From contig NC_007651.1 in the NCBI RefSeq assembly GCF_000012365.1, forward strand, positions 2,852,001-2,916,000: DNA of 64,000 nucleotides. Direction: 5' to 3'. The notes beneath the pieces are model-generated. The model worked only from the letters and a program-made list of their open reading frames with translations, did not search any database and was not told where the DNA came from. How positions within the stretch are numbered: the stretch's first letter is position 1; every line of letters begins with the position of its first letter. Of the stretch, positions 20,140 to 29,607 are shown piece by piece. Position numbers and translations under genes: made by a program. Source of the stretch: Burkholderia thailandensis E264. GTDB taxonomy: Bacteria > Pseudomonadota > Gammaproteobacteria > Burkholderiales > Burkholderiaceae.

Positions 20140-22653
20140 TCAGTACTTCTTGCGCGAACGCGCCTTCTTCGCGGCCGGCTTCGACGCGGCGCCCTTCTTG
20201 CGGGCGGCCCGGGCCTCCTTCACCGCCGCGCTCGGCGCGCTCGCGGCCTTCTTGCGCCGCGCGGCCCCTTCGGCGGACGGCAGCGCGCGCACGCGCGGTC
20301 CGCCCGATTCGCCGGCGCCCGCCGGCGCCGCCGGACGCGGCGCCTTCACGGGCGTCTCGCGCACGAGGCGGAAATCGATCTTGCGCGCGTCGAGATCGAC
20401 GCGGCTCACCTGCACGCGCACGCGGTCGGACAGCCGGTAGCGAATGCCCGTGCGCTCGCCGCGCAGTTCGTTCTTGACTTCGTCGTACTGGAAGTAGTCG
20501 GCGCCGAGCTCGGTCACGTGCACGAGGCCTTCGATGAAAAGCGCATCGAGCTGCACGAAGATGCCGAACGATGTGACGCCGTTCACCATCCCGCCGTATT
20601 CCTCGCCGAGCTTGTCGCGCATGAAATAGCACTTGAGCCAGGCTTCGACGTCGCGCGACGCTTCGTCCGCGCGCCGCTCGTTCGCCGAGCAGTGAAGCCC
20701 GAGCTCCTCCCAAATCGCCGCGTTCGACCGCGCGCGGCCGCGCGTCTCGTCTTCCTCGCGCTGCATCGCGCGCGCGCGCGGCGACAGCGCGGTATTGAGC
20801 TCGACGCCTTCCGGCGACTTCGGCGTGTACTTCTTGCCGGACAGGATCGCATAGATCGCGCGATGCGTGAGCAGATCGGGATAGCGGCGGATCGGGCTCG
20901 TGAAGTGCGCGTACGCGTCGTACGCGAGACCGAAGTGTCCGATGTTGTCGGGGCTGTAGACCGCCTGCTGCATCGAGCGCAGCAGCATCGGCTGCAGCAT
21001 CTGCGCATCGGGCCGGTCGCGGATGTGCGCCATCAGCGCCGCGTAATCGCTCGCGTGCGGCGTGTCGCCGCCGCCCAGCGTGAGCCCCATGTCGCGCAGG
21101 AACGCACGCAGGTTCTCGAGCTTCTCGGGAGTCGGGCCCGCATGCACGCGGTAGAGGCCCGGGTGCTTGTTGCGCTTGAGGAAATCGGCCGCGCAGACGT
21201 TCGCGGCGAGCATGCACTCCTCGATCAGCCGATGCGCGTCGTTTCGCTGGCGCGGCAGGATCTGCTCGATCTTGCCTTGCGTGTTGCAGACGATGTACGT
21301 CTCGGTCGTGTCGAAATCGATCGCGCCACGCTTCTGCCGGGCGGTGAAGAGCGCCTTGTAGACGCCGTACAGGTTCTGCAGGTGAGGCATCAGCTCGGCG
21401 CGGCGCGCGGCCTCCGGCCCCTTCGTGTTCGCGAGCACCGCGGCCACTTCGGTATACGTGAGCCGGGCGGCCGAATGGATCACGGCCGGATAGAACTGGT
21501 ATGCCTTGATGTCGCCGCGCGCGTTGATGATCATGTCGCACGCGAGCACGCAGCGGTCGACCTGCGGATTGAGCGAGCAAAGCCCGTTCGACAGCTTCTC
21601 CGGCAGCATCGGAATCACGCGGCGCGGGAAATAAACCGACGTGCTGCGCTCGACCGCGTCGACGTCGAGCGGGCTGCCGGGCTGCACGTAGTGCGACACG
21701 TCCGCAATCGCGACGATGAGCCGAAAGCCCTCGCCGCGGCCGACCGCGACGGGCTCGCAGTACACGGCGTCGTCGAAGTCGCGCGCGTCCTCGCCGTCGA
21801 TCGTGACGAGCGGCACGTCGCGCAGGTCGACGCGATAGCGCAAATCCGCGGGCCGCACCTTGTCCGGCAACGCGGCGGCCTCGCCGAGCGCCTTCGGACC
21901 GAATTCGTGCGGCACGCCGTACTTGCGCACCGCGATCTCGATCTCCATGCCGGGATCGTCGATGTCGCCGAGCACCTCGACGACGCGGCCGAGCGGCTGC
22001 GAATGACGGCTCGGGAAATCAGTGAGCTCGACGACGACCACCTGGCCGACCTTCGCCTTCTTCACGTTTTGCGTGACGAGGATGTCGTGGCTGATCCGCT
22101 TGTCCTCGGGCGCGACGATGAGCGCGCCGTTCTCGTTCAGCAGACGCCCGATCACCCGCTTGTTCGCGCGCTCGGTCACCTCGACGACGTGCCCTTCCGG
22201 CCGGCCGCGCCGGTCATAGCCGACGATCCGCGCGAGCACCCGATCGTTGTGCATGACCTTCTGCATCTCGGCATTCGGCAGGAACAGATCGTCCTGGCCG
22301 TCGTCGCGGATCACGAAGCCGTAGCCATCGCGATGGCCTTGCACGCGACCGGCGACGAAGTTGGACGGATGCGTGAGCTGATAATGGCCGCGCTTGTCGA
22401 GACGGATCTGGCCGTCGCGCTCCATCGCGGCGACGCGGCGGAAAAATCCTTCGCGCTCCTGACGCTTGATCGACAGTGCTTCAGCGATGTCGTTCGCGGC
22501 AAGCGGCGCGTCGCTCGTGCGCAGCACGCCGAGAATCTCTTCGCGGCTCGGGATGGGATACGGATACTTGCTCAAGGGCTTGTCGATGATTTTTCTCGTT
22601 GCGTTTGGCTTGCGCGACCGCGGCAAGCGGAGCCGAACGGGCGCGCCGCTCAT
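20140..22653 (-). CDS. rnr: ribonuclease R
   Basis: 3'-to-5' exoribonuclease that degrades structured RNA and works in tmRNA-linked decay. 837 residues from the chosen ATG. In order: N-terminal helix-turn-helix (YPYPIPSREEILGVL), two cold-shock domains, the RNB catalytic domain with DGEDARDFDDAVYCEP supplying the metal-binding aspartates, an S1 domain, and a basic tail rich in Lys/Ala/Arg (residues about 785-837). The start is uncertain: ATG at 22653 has a GGGGCGG upstream, while a TTG 26 codons later would give the length of the E. coli enzyme. Confidence 0.94.
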   Translation of the reverse strand: MSGAPVRLRLPRSRKPNATRKIIDKPLSKYPYPIPSREEILGVLRTSDAPLAANDIAEALSIKRQEREGFFRRVAAMERDGQIRLDKRGHYQLTHPSNFVAGRVQGHRDGYGFVIRDDGQDDLFLPNAEMQKVMHNDRVLARIVGYDRRGRPEGHVVEVTERANKRVIGRLLNENGALIVAPEDKRISHDILVTQNVKKAKVGQVVVVELTDFPSRHSQPLGRVVEVLGDIDDPGMEIEIAVRKYGVPHEFGPKALGEAAALPDKVRPADLRYRVDLRDVPLVTIDGEDARDFDDAVYCEPVAVGRGEGFRLIVAIADVSHYVQPGSPLDVDAVERSTSVYFPRRVIPMLPEKLSNGLCSLNPQVDRCVLACDMIINARGDIKAYQFYPAVIHSAARLTYTEVAAVLANTKGPEAARRAELMPHLQNLYGVYKALFTARQKRGAIDFDTTETYIVCNTQGKIEQILPRQRNDAHRLIEECMLAANVCAADFLKRNKHPGLYRVHAGPTPEKLENLRAFLRDMGLTLGGGDTPHASDYAALMAHIRDRPDAQMLQPMLLRSMQQAVYSPDNIGHFGLAYDAYAHFTSPIRRYPDLLTHRAIYAILSGKKYTPKSPEGVELNTALSPRARAMQREEDETRGRARSNAAIWEELGLHCSANERRADEASRDVEAWLKCYFMRDKLGEEYGGMVNGVTSFGIFVQLDALFIEGLVHVTELGADYFQYDEVKNELRGERTGIRYRLSDRVRVQVSRVDLDARKIDFRLVRETPVKAPRPAAPAGAGESGGPRVRALPSAEGAARRKKAASAPSAAVKEARAARKKGAASKPAAKKARSRKKY

Positions 22654-22748
22654 GCCGCCCCATTCTAACACCCGCCGCTGCGGCGAACGGACCGCGCACC
22701 GCGTATTGCGCCGCACGCGCGGCGGTGCGCGCAGCCGATGAAAAAGTA

Positions 22749-22776
22749 TTGACAGGATCAATCGGCCGTCTATAAT
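22749..22776 (+). promoter_or_regulatory. sigma-70 promoter of first tRNA-Leu
   Basis: Perfect TTGACA (22749-22754) and perfect TATAAT (22771-22776) with a 16-bp spacer. Confidence 0.9.
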
Positions 22777-22799
22777 AGCGGTCTTTGCAGCACACACCT

Positions 22800-22886
22800 G
22801 CCCAGGTGGCGAAATTGGTAGACGCACTAGGTTCAGGTCCTAGCGGTGGCAACACTGTGGAGGTTCGAGTCCTCTCTTGGGCACCA
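22800..22886 (+). tRNA. tRNA-Leu (CAG), copy 1
   Basis: 87 bases with a long variable arm typical of leucine tRNA and encoded CCA. Anticodon stem CTAGG/CCTAG with loop TTCAGGT gives anticodon CAG. Differs from copy 2 at three positions, leaving a G:T wobble in the acceptor stem. Confidence 0.96.
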
Positions 22887-22891
22887 GATTC

Positions 22892-22916
22892 AAAAGCCAG
22901 CGAAAGCTGGCTTTTT
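22892..22916 (+). terminator. terminator of first tRNA-Leu
   Basis: AAAAGCCAGC-GAAA-GCTGGCTTTTT: a 10-bp stem, GNRA-type loop and T run. Confidence 0.88.
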
Positions 22917-22990
22917 CTTTTTGAGTGTGAGGCTGCATGCGTCTCGTGAACACGGTCTTCAAGAATTTTTGGTCTCTCCCTAAATTTCTG

Positions 22991-23018
22991 TTGACAGATT
23001 TCATAAGACGTCTAAAAT
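22991..23018 (+). promoter_or_regulatory. sigma-70 promoter of second tRNA-Leu
   Basis: TTGACA (22991-22996) and TAAAAT (23013-23018) with a 16-bp spacer, the same architecture as the first copy. Confidence 0.85.
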
Positions 23019-23042
23019 GGCGGTCTTGCTCGATGCAGCAGT

Positions 23043-23129
23043 GCCCAGGTGGCGGAATTGGTAGACGCACTAGGTTCAGGTCCTAGCGGTGGCAACACCG
23101 TGGAGGTTCGAGTCCTCTCCTGGGCACCA
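23043..23129 (+). tRNA. tRNA-Leu (CAG), copy 2
   Basis: 87 bases, encoded CCA, anticodon CAG. Acceptor GCCCAGG pairs perfectly with CCTGGGC. It has its own promoter and terminator. Confidence 0.96.
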
Positions 23130-23163
23130 TAAGCTGTATGACGCGATATCGAGCAATCCGAAG

Positions 23164-23196
23164 AACCCCGTAAATTTACGATTTACGGGGTTTTTT
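23164..23196 (+). terminator. terminator of second tRNA-Leu
   Basis: AACCCCGTAAAT pairs with ATTTACGGGGTT around TTACG, followed by a T run. Confidence 0.88.
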
Positions 23197-23394
23197 GTTG
23201 TTCGCGATCCGGAACGCCACGAGCCGGAACCCAATGAGGGCGTTGCCGAGTACGTCGACAGTTCGAGATCGGATCGCGCAATGCGCGCACGATCTCCGTC
23301 GCGGTTCGCGAACTGGAAGCGGCCCACTCTCGCTCCAACATCCGCGATATCGTCAACGGCTCCGCCCGCATCTCGCCGAAACGCCATCCCGCCC

Positions 23395-25137
23395 TCACGT
23401 TGCGAACCGCCCGGACGCCCCGGGCTGCGCGTGGTCATGCAGGCCCGCGCCGCCCGGCAGCTTGAAAATCGACGCCGCCGCGCGCAGGTTGCCGGCCTGA
23501 TCGTCCATCGCCTTCGATGCGGCCGCCGCCTGCTCGACGAGCGCCGCGTTTTGCTGCGTCACGCGGTCCATCTGGCTGACGGCGGCATCGACTTGCTCGA
23601 TGCCTCGGCTCTGCTCCTCCGATGCCGACGTGATCTCGCCGACGAGATCGGCGACGCGCCGGATGGCCCGCTTCACCTCCACGATGTGCCGCCCCACCTC
23701 GTCGGCCTTCGAGACGCCGTCCCGAACCGTATCGATCGACGTCTCGATCAGGTCCTTGATCTCCTTGGCCGCCGCCGACGAGCGCTGCGCGAGACTGCGC
23801 ACCTCGCTCGCGACGACGGCAAAGCCGCGGCCCTGCTCGCCCGCGCGCGCCGCCTCGACGGCCGCGTTCAGCGCGAGAATGTTCGTCTGGAACGCGATGC
23901 CCTCGATCAACGAAATGATGTCGGCGATCTTGCCCGAGCTCGCGCTGATCGCGTTGACCGTGGTGACGAGATGCTCGACCGAGACGGCGCCCTGCTCGAC
24001 GGTCGACACGGCATCGGAGCCGATCATGTTCGCCTGCCGTGCGTTCTCGAGGTTCAGCTTCACGGTCGCGGTGAGCTCGCTCATGCTCGCGGCCGTTTCC
24101 TGCAGCGACGCGGCTTGCTGCTCGGTCCGCGCGGACAGGTCGTTGTTGCCGGCCATGATTTCGTGGGACACCGTCGCGATCGCATCGGTGCCCGAGCGCA
24201 CGTCGGATACGATCCGCACGAGACCGTCGTTCATCGTCTGCAGCGAGCGCATCACGCGGGAGATTTCGTTCTTCGCCTGCGGATCGACGCGGTCCGCGTC
24301 GAAGTGAGACGTCAGATCGCCCGCCGCGACGCGCCCCGCCGTCGAGGCGGCCACCTCGAGCCCCGCGATCACGCGCCGGAACAACGCGTGGAGCATCAGC
24401 GCGAAGCATGCGAGGGCGCCGATCGCCACCCCGGCCGAAACGGTCTTCCATGTTTGCGCCGTGGCCTGCGCGCTGGCGATCGCGCCCTCCGTGCGCGCGT
24501 CGAGCAGCTTCAGGAAGTCGTCGATCGGATGCATGATCTTCGCCTTGAACCGATGATAGTTCGCGTCGAACATCAGGCTCCGGGCCTTGTCGAGATCGGG
24601 CGGGCCTTGCTTCGTGAAATTGCCGGCGTCGTCGGGCGTCAATCCCTTGACGAGATTCATCGCGATCGTCTCGGTCTTCACGAGATCATTCGAGTTCTGC
24701 TCGGCGTCGTGCAGCTTCGCGAATTCCTCATCGGTGAAGCCGGCACGCTTCATCATGTCCTGCAGCGAAATCGTTTCGCCGTGCCCCGGCCGCATCGGTT
24801 CGTCGGCCGCGCGGAAGTCCCAGTAAATCCGATCGTAGTCGAGCGGGCGCGGCGCCTTGCCCGAACGAATCGCGAGCACCTCGTTGTATTGCTGTTCCCA
24901 TTTGGCGTCGCCCGTCGCGACATAGGTGCGGGCAAGCCGGGTCAGATCATCGGAGCTGCGGCGCAGCTCGTTCGCGAGCTGCGTCGACACATAGCGCTGC
25001 TGATACGCGTGCGCGACGCGGCGATTCGCGACGTCGAGCCGCCATTGGCAAAAACCGATGGCAACCGCGGCGACGGCCAGCAAGCCCAGCAGCAAGGATG
25101 CGTATCTGCGCAACGAAAAGGTGTTCAAGAAGCCCAC
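23395..25137 (-). CDS. methyl-accepting chemotaxis protein
   Basis: A 580-residue chemoreceptor. A first membrane helix (SLLLGLLAVAAVAIGF) is followed by a periplasmic helical region of about 170 residues, a second helix (VSAGVAIGALACFALMLHALF), HAMP, and the cytoplasmic signalling coiled coil. The hairpin tip contains the invariant block GIAFQTNILALNAAVEAARAGEQGRG and the CheW/CheA contact follows. GTG at 25137 is chosen because GGAG sits seven bases upstream; a longer ATG start at 25218 lacks one. No CheW-type neighbours, so this is an orphan receptor. Ligand unknown. Confidence 0.92.
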   Translation of the reverse strand: MGFLNTFSLRRYASLLLGLLAVAAVAIGFCQWRLDVANRRVAHAYQQRYVSTQLANELRRSSDDLTRLARTYVATGDAKWEQQYNEVLAIRSGKAPRPLDYDRIYWDFRAADEPMRPGHGETISLQDMMKRAGFTDEEFAKLHDAEQNSNDLVKTETIAMNLVKGLTPDDAGNFTKQGPPDLDKARSLMFDANYHRFKAKIMHPIDDFLKLLDARTEGAIASAQATAQTWKTVSAGVAIGALACFALMLHALFRRVIAGLEVAASTAGRVAAGDLTSHFDADRVDPQAKNEISRVMRSLQTMNDGLVRIVSDVRSGTDAIATVSHEIMAGNNDLSARTEQQAASLQETAASMSELTATVKLNLENARQANMIGSDAVSTVEQGAVSVEHLVTTVNAISASSGKIADIISLIEGIAFQTNILALNAAVEAARAGEQGRGFAVVASEVRSLAQRSSAAAKEIKDLIETSIDTVRDGVSKADEVGRHIVEVKRAIRRVADLVGEITSASEEQSRGIEQVDAAVSQMDRVTQQNAALVEQAAAASKAMDDQAGNLRAAASIFKLPGGAGLHDHAQPGASGRFAT

Positions 25138-26059
25138 GATGTTCTCCGGTTTGGGTGCGACGCGGCGTCCCCTGTATATCGACCGTGGGGAGGCGCGCTG
25201 AATAAGTGGCATTCCCAATGCGTTGTCTTCGCGATGACCGCTCGTTCCGTACGAGGAGAGATTTCATCTTTCTTGCCGTGCGCGCGTCGCCCATCTCGCA
25301 AACGGGTCCGGCCGACTTCGCCAAACGAACTCGTTCGGAACGCCAACGAATCGCTTTCGCCTCGAATAGGCTGCTTGTGCGTCGAGCGCGCATCGCATAC
25401 GCGCTGAGCCGCGAAAGCCGAGCCCCGGCGGCTCCGGCACGCGTGCGGCCTCGTGCTCGCGGGCGCGCCGCCCCGACATCGAGCGCGCGCTCGATCGCGT
25501 TTCCGGCACAATGCGTTTGATCTCCGGCGCCGGCATTCGTATAACGATCACAGGCCCGGCACGAGCCGGGAAGCCCATCGCCGCCGTCATGCGCAACCGT
25601 CCGAATGCACGCCGGCGGCCCGCTAACGGAGCCCGTTCGTGGCGAATCCGCTCTCCAGGATCGAACGCGTCGTCGATCTGATGTTCCCTGACACGCCGCC
25701 GCGCAAGCGGCGGCACCGGAATGCGCGGACGGCGGCAAGCGCCGCTCCTGCCCCGATGCGGCCCGATGCGCGCGGGACGTGCCGTCGCGCATCGCATCGC
25801 GCGGGCGCCGGGCGGCATTGTGTCGTCCACACCGCCGAGCGCCCGGAAACGTGTCGGCGGATTCGGCCAGCGCCGCGAATGCACGCTGAAAATCTGCGGA
25901 ACGCACCCCGCCGGCCGCATCGCGACGCCCCACCGGGACTTCCGTTGGCCGTCGCCCGTTTGGCTCGGCCAAACGGCGCCCCATGCTCCTTGCACTGCGG
26001 CCGGCAATGCACGTTCGCAAGCCCGTCGTCAACATGAACAGGTCCTGGAGGAAACGCGA
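25138..26059. other. long divergent intergenic region
   Basis: 922 bases between the MCP and the M28-like gene. Frames here translate to Arg/Pro/Ala-rich shadow-like sequence without ribosome sites. It must contain both divergent promoters; I could not place either convincingly. It may hold decayed coding sequence. Confidence 0.4.
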
Positions 26060-27646
26060 ATGGCCTCGCTCAAATCATGGACGCGCCGCCTGCTCGGCGC
26101 TTCGGGATGCGCACTGTCGCTCGCGCTGTCGACGCTCGGCGCCGCGCATGCGGACTCCGCACCCGACGCACCGCCGAGCGCATGGCCGAGCGCCGCACTG
26201 CCCGATCGCGCCGCCGTCGACGTGGACGCGTCGCAGTTGCTGCCGACGCCGCAGCTCGTGCGATGGCAGATCGACCTCGACCGCCGCGGCCTGCGATCCA
26301 CCGGCTCGCCCGCGCACGAACGCTACATCGACGTGCTGCACCGCCGCCTCGCGCGAGCCGGCGTGCCGCAGATCTACACCGAGGCGGCGGCGCTCACGCG
26401 CTGGACCGCGCGGCACTGGCGCCTCGACGTCGCCGACGGCGCGCCGCGCGAACGCATCGACGTCACGGGCTACCTGCCCTATTCCGGCGACACCGGACGC
26501 GACGGCATCGTCGCGCCGATCCGCTATCTCGCGGCCGGACAGATGCCCGATGCGGACGTGGCGGGCAAGATCGCCGTCGTCGAATGGCCGTCGCTGCCAT
26601 TGTCGGGCGCGTTCTTTCGCGAGCACGCGCTGCGCGTGTTCGATCCGGACAATGCGTTTCCGCCGTCCGCGCCCTATGTCCGCACGAGCTTCATGCTCGG
26701 CTCGCTCACCGCGATGCTCGACAGCCTGCAGGCAGCAGGCGCGGCGGGCGTCGTGATGGTCGCCGATACGTCGAGCGCCGAGGCGACCGATCTGTACGCG
26801 CCCTACGACGGCCGGCTGCGCCGCGTGCCGGGCCTCTTCGTCGATCGCGCGACGGGCGCGAGGCTCGCCTTGCTCGCACAGCGCGGCGCGACGCTGCGGC
26901 TGTCGCTCGACTCGAGCGTCGAGCACGTGCGCACCCGCAACCTGATCGGCATCATCCCGGGCATGAGCGACGAGCTGACGATCGTCAACAGCCATACGGA
27001 CGGCACGAACGGGATCGAGGACAACGGCCCGAACGCGATCGTCGCGATCGCGCAATACCTGAGCCGCCTGCCCCGTGCGGCGCTGCCGCGCACGGTCATG
27101 ATCCTGCTGTCGAGCGGGCATTTCGCGGGCGGCGTCGGCGCCGAGGACTTCCTCGCGCGACATGCGCGCGACGGCCTTGTCGCGCGCATCGCGTGCATCG
27201 TGACGATCGAGCACCTCGGCGCGCAGGAATGGCTGCCGAACGCGCGCGGCGCGCTCGCGCCCACCGGCCGCGCGGAGCCGACCGCGCTCTTCATGCCCGC
27301 CGTGCCGGCGCTCGTCGATGCGGCCGACGCGCTCGTGCGCCGCGCGAACGCCGCGCCCGCGTTCGTGATGCCGCCGCTGAATCCGAATGGAGACGGCAGC
27401 GCGGACGACGCGGTCTGGCCCGGCGAAGGGCAGTACTTCTGGGGTCTCGCGCACGTGCCGACGATCAATCTGATCACGGGCCCCACGTATCTCCTCGACT
27501 ACGGCGTGACGACGGCGGACAAGATCGACTATGCGCGCCTGCGGCGCGAAATCGCGGCGACGACGCAGGCGCTGCTCGATCTGTCGCGAGTGCCGTTCGC
27601 CGCGCTGCGCGCGGTGCAGCTGGCCATGCGCGCGGCGGCACCGTGA
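26060..27646 (+). CDS. M28-like secreted peptidase homologue
   Basis: A 528-residue exported protein. The signal peptide runs to about residue 31 (LGASGCALSLALSTLGAAHA). A protease-associated-like domain (residues about 120-290, with GVVMVADTSS) precedes an M28-type core. The first zinc motif is recognisable as NSHTDG...EDNGPNA (H312, D321). The following region reads LLSSGHFAGGVGAEDF, where active M28 peptidases have a Glu-Glu pair, and IEHLGAQEW replaces the usual aspartate strand. Activity is therefore uncertain. GGAGGAAA before the ATG at 26060 fixes the start. Confidence 0.8.
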   Translation: MASLKSWTRRLLGASGCALSLALSTLGAAHADSAPDAPPSAWPSAALPDRAAVDVDASQLLPTPQLVRWQIDLDRRGLRSTGSPAHERYIDVLHRRLARAGVPQIYTEAAALTRWTARHWRLDVADGAPRERIDVTGYLPYSGDTGRDGIVAPIRYLAAGQMPDADVAGKIAVVEWPSLPLSGAFFREHALRVFDPDNAFPPSAPYVRTSFMLGSLTAMLDSLQAAGAAGVVMVADTSSAEATDLYAPYDGRLRRVPGLFVDRATGARLALLAQRGATLRLSLDSSVEHVRTRNLIGIIPGMSDELTIVNSHTDGTNGIEDNGPNAIVAIAQYLSRLPRAALPRTVMILLSSGHFAGGVGAEDFLARHARDGLVARIACIVTIEHLGAQEWLPNARGALAPTGRAEPTALFMPAVPALVDAADALVRRANAAPAFVMPPLNPNGDGSADDAVWPGEGQYFWGLAHVPTINLITGPTYLLDYGVTTADKIDYARLRREIAATTQALLDLSRVPFAALRAVQLAMRAAAP

Positions 27647-27848
27647 CGCGTGCGTGCCGCATCGCGTCCGGGAAGGCGGCACGGGCACGAACGGTACGCA
27701 TCGCGGTTGGACCCGGCAGCCGCCGGCGTCGACGATACGAGAGACGAAATGGCCCGGCTCGCCGATGCCGCAAACGGCACGCGGGCGCCGAACGCCCGCC
27801 CGAGCGCAGGACACGCGCACCCGGCACCCCGCGTCGGGAGTCGATGCG

Positions 27849-29561
27849 TCACGCGCGCTGCGGCTCACCCGCCGCGAGCGATTGCAGGCTTTCGTCGACG
27901 CTCAGCTCCGACAGCGCATTCGCGCGCAGCGCCCCGTCCGCCGCCCGTTGCAGCACGCGCAGCACGTTCGGCTTCAGGCGCACGAGCACGAGACGCCAGC
28001 CGCGCGCGTCGCACTCGGCACCGAACGTCTTCAACGCTTCGATCGTCGTGCCGTCCACATCGGGCGACTCCTCGAGACTCAGCATCACCGTGTGCACGGG
28101 CGGCTGCGCGTCGCGCGCGAGACGCCGCGCCATGGTCAGCACGCGCTCCGCGTTCGCGAAGAACAGTTGCGCTTCCGGCCGCACGATCAGCACGCCGGGA
28201 ATCGGCTTTGCATCCTCGTGCATCGACACGTCGACGAAATCGTGGCTCTCGCGCAGCCGCCCGAGCACGCTCACGTTCGGCTCGGACAACTGCCGCAACG
28301 TCAGCAGCAGGCTCACGCCGATCGCGGCGAGCAGGCCGTGCAGCACGCCGAGCACGATCACGGCCGCGAGCGCGGCGACCACGACGATCCGGTCGCGATG
28401 CCAGGCCCAGTACGGCCGGAACACTTCGGGATGCAGAGAATGACTGACCGCGAAGATCACGATCGCGGCGAGCACGGGCTCGGGGATGCGCGCGAGCTGC
28501 GGCAGCAGCAGCCAGACGATCAGCGCGATCACGGCGGCCGCGAACAAGCCCGCCATGCGCGTCTGCGCGCCCGCCGCCTCGTTCGCCGACGTCGCCGAGT
28601 AGCCGGCGCCGACAGGCATCCCGTGCAGCAGCCCCGATACGAGATTCGCGCAGCCGAGCGCGACGAGATCGCGGTTCGGGGAAATCGTGTCGCCGTGCTT
28701 GAGCGCGAAATTGCGAATCGAGCCGTACGATTCCGCGTACAGGATCAGCATCAGCGCGAAGCCGAACTCGGCTGTCTGCATCCAGCCGGAGCGGCCGAGC
28801 ACCGGCATGCCGAACGCGAGGTTCTGCAGATCGATCGCGCCGACGACGGCGATGCCGTAACGATGCCAGTCGATCCAGTAGCCCGCCGCGATGCCGAGCA
28901 CGATCACGACGAGCGTCGCCGGCACGCGCGTGCGCCTGCCGAGCGTGAACAGGATCGCAAGCGCCGTCGCGCCGAGCGCCGTGCTGTAGACGTTGCAGTC
29001 CGGTATGCCGAGCAGCAGGTCGAGCACGACGCGCAACGTATCGCCGTGATGAATCCGCACGTCGAGCACCTTCGGCACCTGCTTGATCACGATCGTGAGC
29101 GCAAGACCGAATGTGAACCCACGCAGCACCGGCCGCGCGATGAAATCCGACATGCCGCCCAGACGCGCGGCGCCCGCGAACACGAACAGGATGCCCGTCG
29201 TCGCGACGAGCGCGGCGGCGAGCATCAGTTGCGCGGCGGCGCCCGGCCCGGCCTCGGACATCACGGTGGCCGCGAGCACGACGGCCGACGACGACGTCGC
29301 CGACACGATCGCGAAGCGGCTGCTGCCCGCGATCGCGTAGACGACGAGCCCAACGACGAGCGCGATGAGCCCCGCCTGCGGCGGCAGGCTCGCGAGCCCC
29401 GCGTACGCGACCGCCTCCGGTATCAGCAGGCCCGCGATCGACAGCCCCGCGAGCGCGTCGAGCACCGCGCGCCGCCCGCGCGGCGCGGGCGGCTTGTCGA
29501 GCGATGCGAAATGCGCGGCCTGCTGCGGCGGCGCGTCGATGTGTTTCGAGCGAAGATCCAT
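27849..29561 (-). CDS. SulP family inorganic anion transporter
   Basis: A 570-residue inner-membrane transporter of the SLC26/SulP family (sulfate, bicarbonate or other anions). The membrane part begins DALAGLSIAGLLIPEAVAYAGLASLPPQAG, the SulP signature, and continues through about 10-14 helices. NEAAGAQTRMAGLF is the conserved post-helix segment. A C-terminal STAS domain covers roughly residues 440-555 (VLIVRPEAQLFFANAERV, SLEESPDVDGTTIEAL). Its stop is 202 bases from the M28-like gene, convergently. Substrate not determined. Confidence 0.92.
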   Translation of the reverse strand: MDLRSKHIDAPPQQAAHFASLDKPPAPRGRRAVLDALAGLSIAGLLIPEAVAYAGLASLPPQAGLIALVVGLVVYAIAGSSRFAIVSATSSSAVVLAATVMSEAGPGAAAQLMLAAALVATTGILFVFAGAARLGGMSDFIARPVLRGFTFGLALTIVIKQVPKVLDVRIHHGDTLRVVLDLLLGIPDCNVYSTALGATALAILFTLGRRTRVPATLVVIVLGIAAGYWIDWHRYGIAVVGAIDLQNLAFGMPVLGRSGWMQTAEFGFALMLILYAESYGSIRNFALKHGDTISPNRDLVALGCANLVSGLLHGMPVGAGYSATSANEAAGAQTRMAGLFAAAVIALIVWLLLPQLARIPEPVLAAIVIFAVSHSLHPEVFRPYWAWHRDRIVVVAALAAVIVLGVLHGLLAAIGVSLLLTLRQLSEPNVSVLGRLRESHDFVDVSMHEDAKPIPGVLIVRPEAQLFFANAERVLTMARRLARDAQPPVHTVMLSLEESPDVDGTTIEALKTFGAECDARGWRLVLVRLKPNVLRVLQRAADGALRANALSELSVDESLQSLAAGEPQRA

Positions 29562-29607
29562 GCGCGCTCCGTAAGCGTTGCCCGTCGTGCAAACGAAGAC
29601 GCGGTGC

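Noticed and set aside
25138..25220. Sigma-28-like promoter (GTCGATAT with TTCA 15 bases upstream) before the MCP
   Set aside because: Only partly matches the TAAA-N15-GCCGATAA consensus, so it was not listed as a feature.
25264..26007. Open frames of 130-360 codons in the gap between the MCP and M28-like genes
   Set aside because: Composition is Arg/Pro/Ala-rich with no motif, no ribosome site and no consistent frame.
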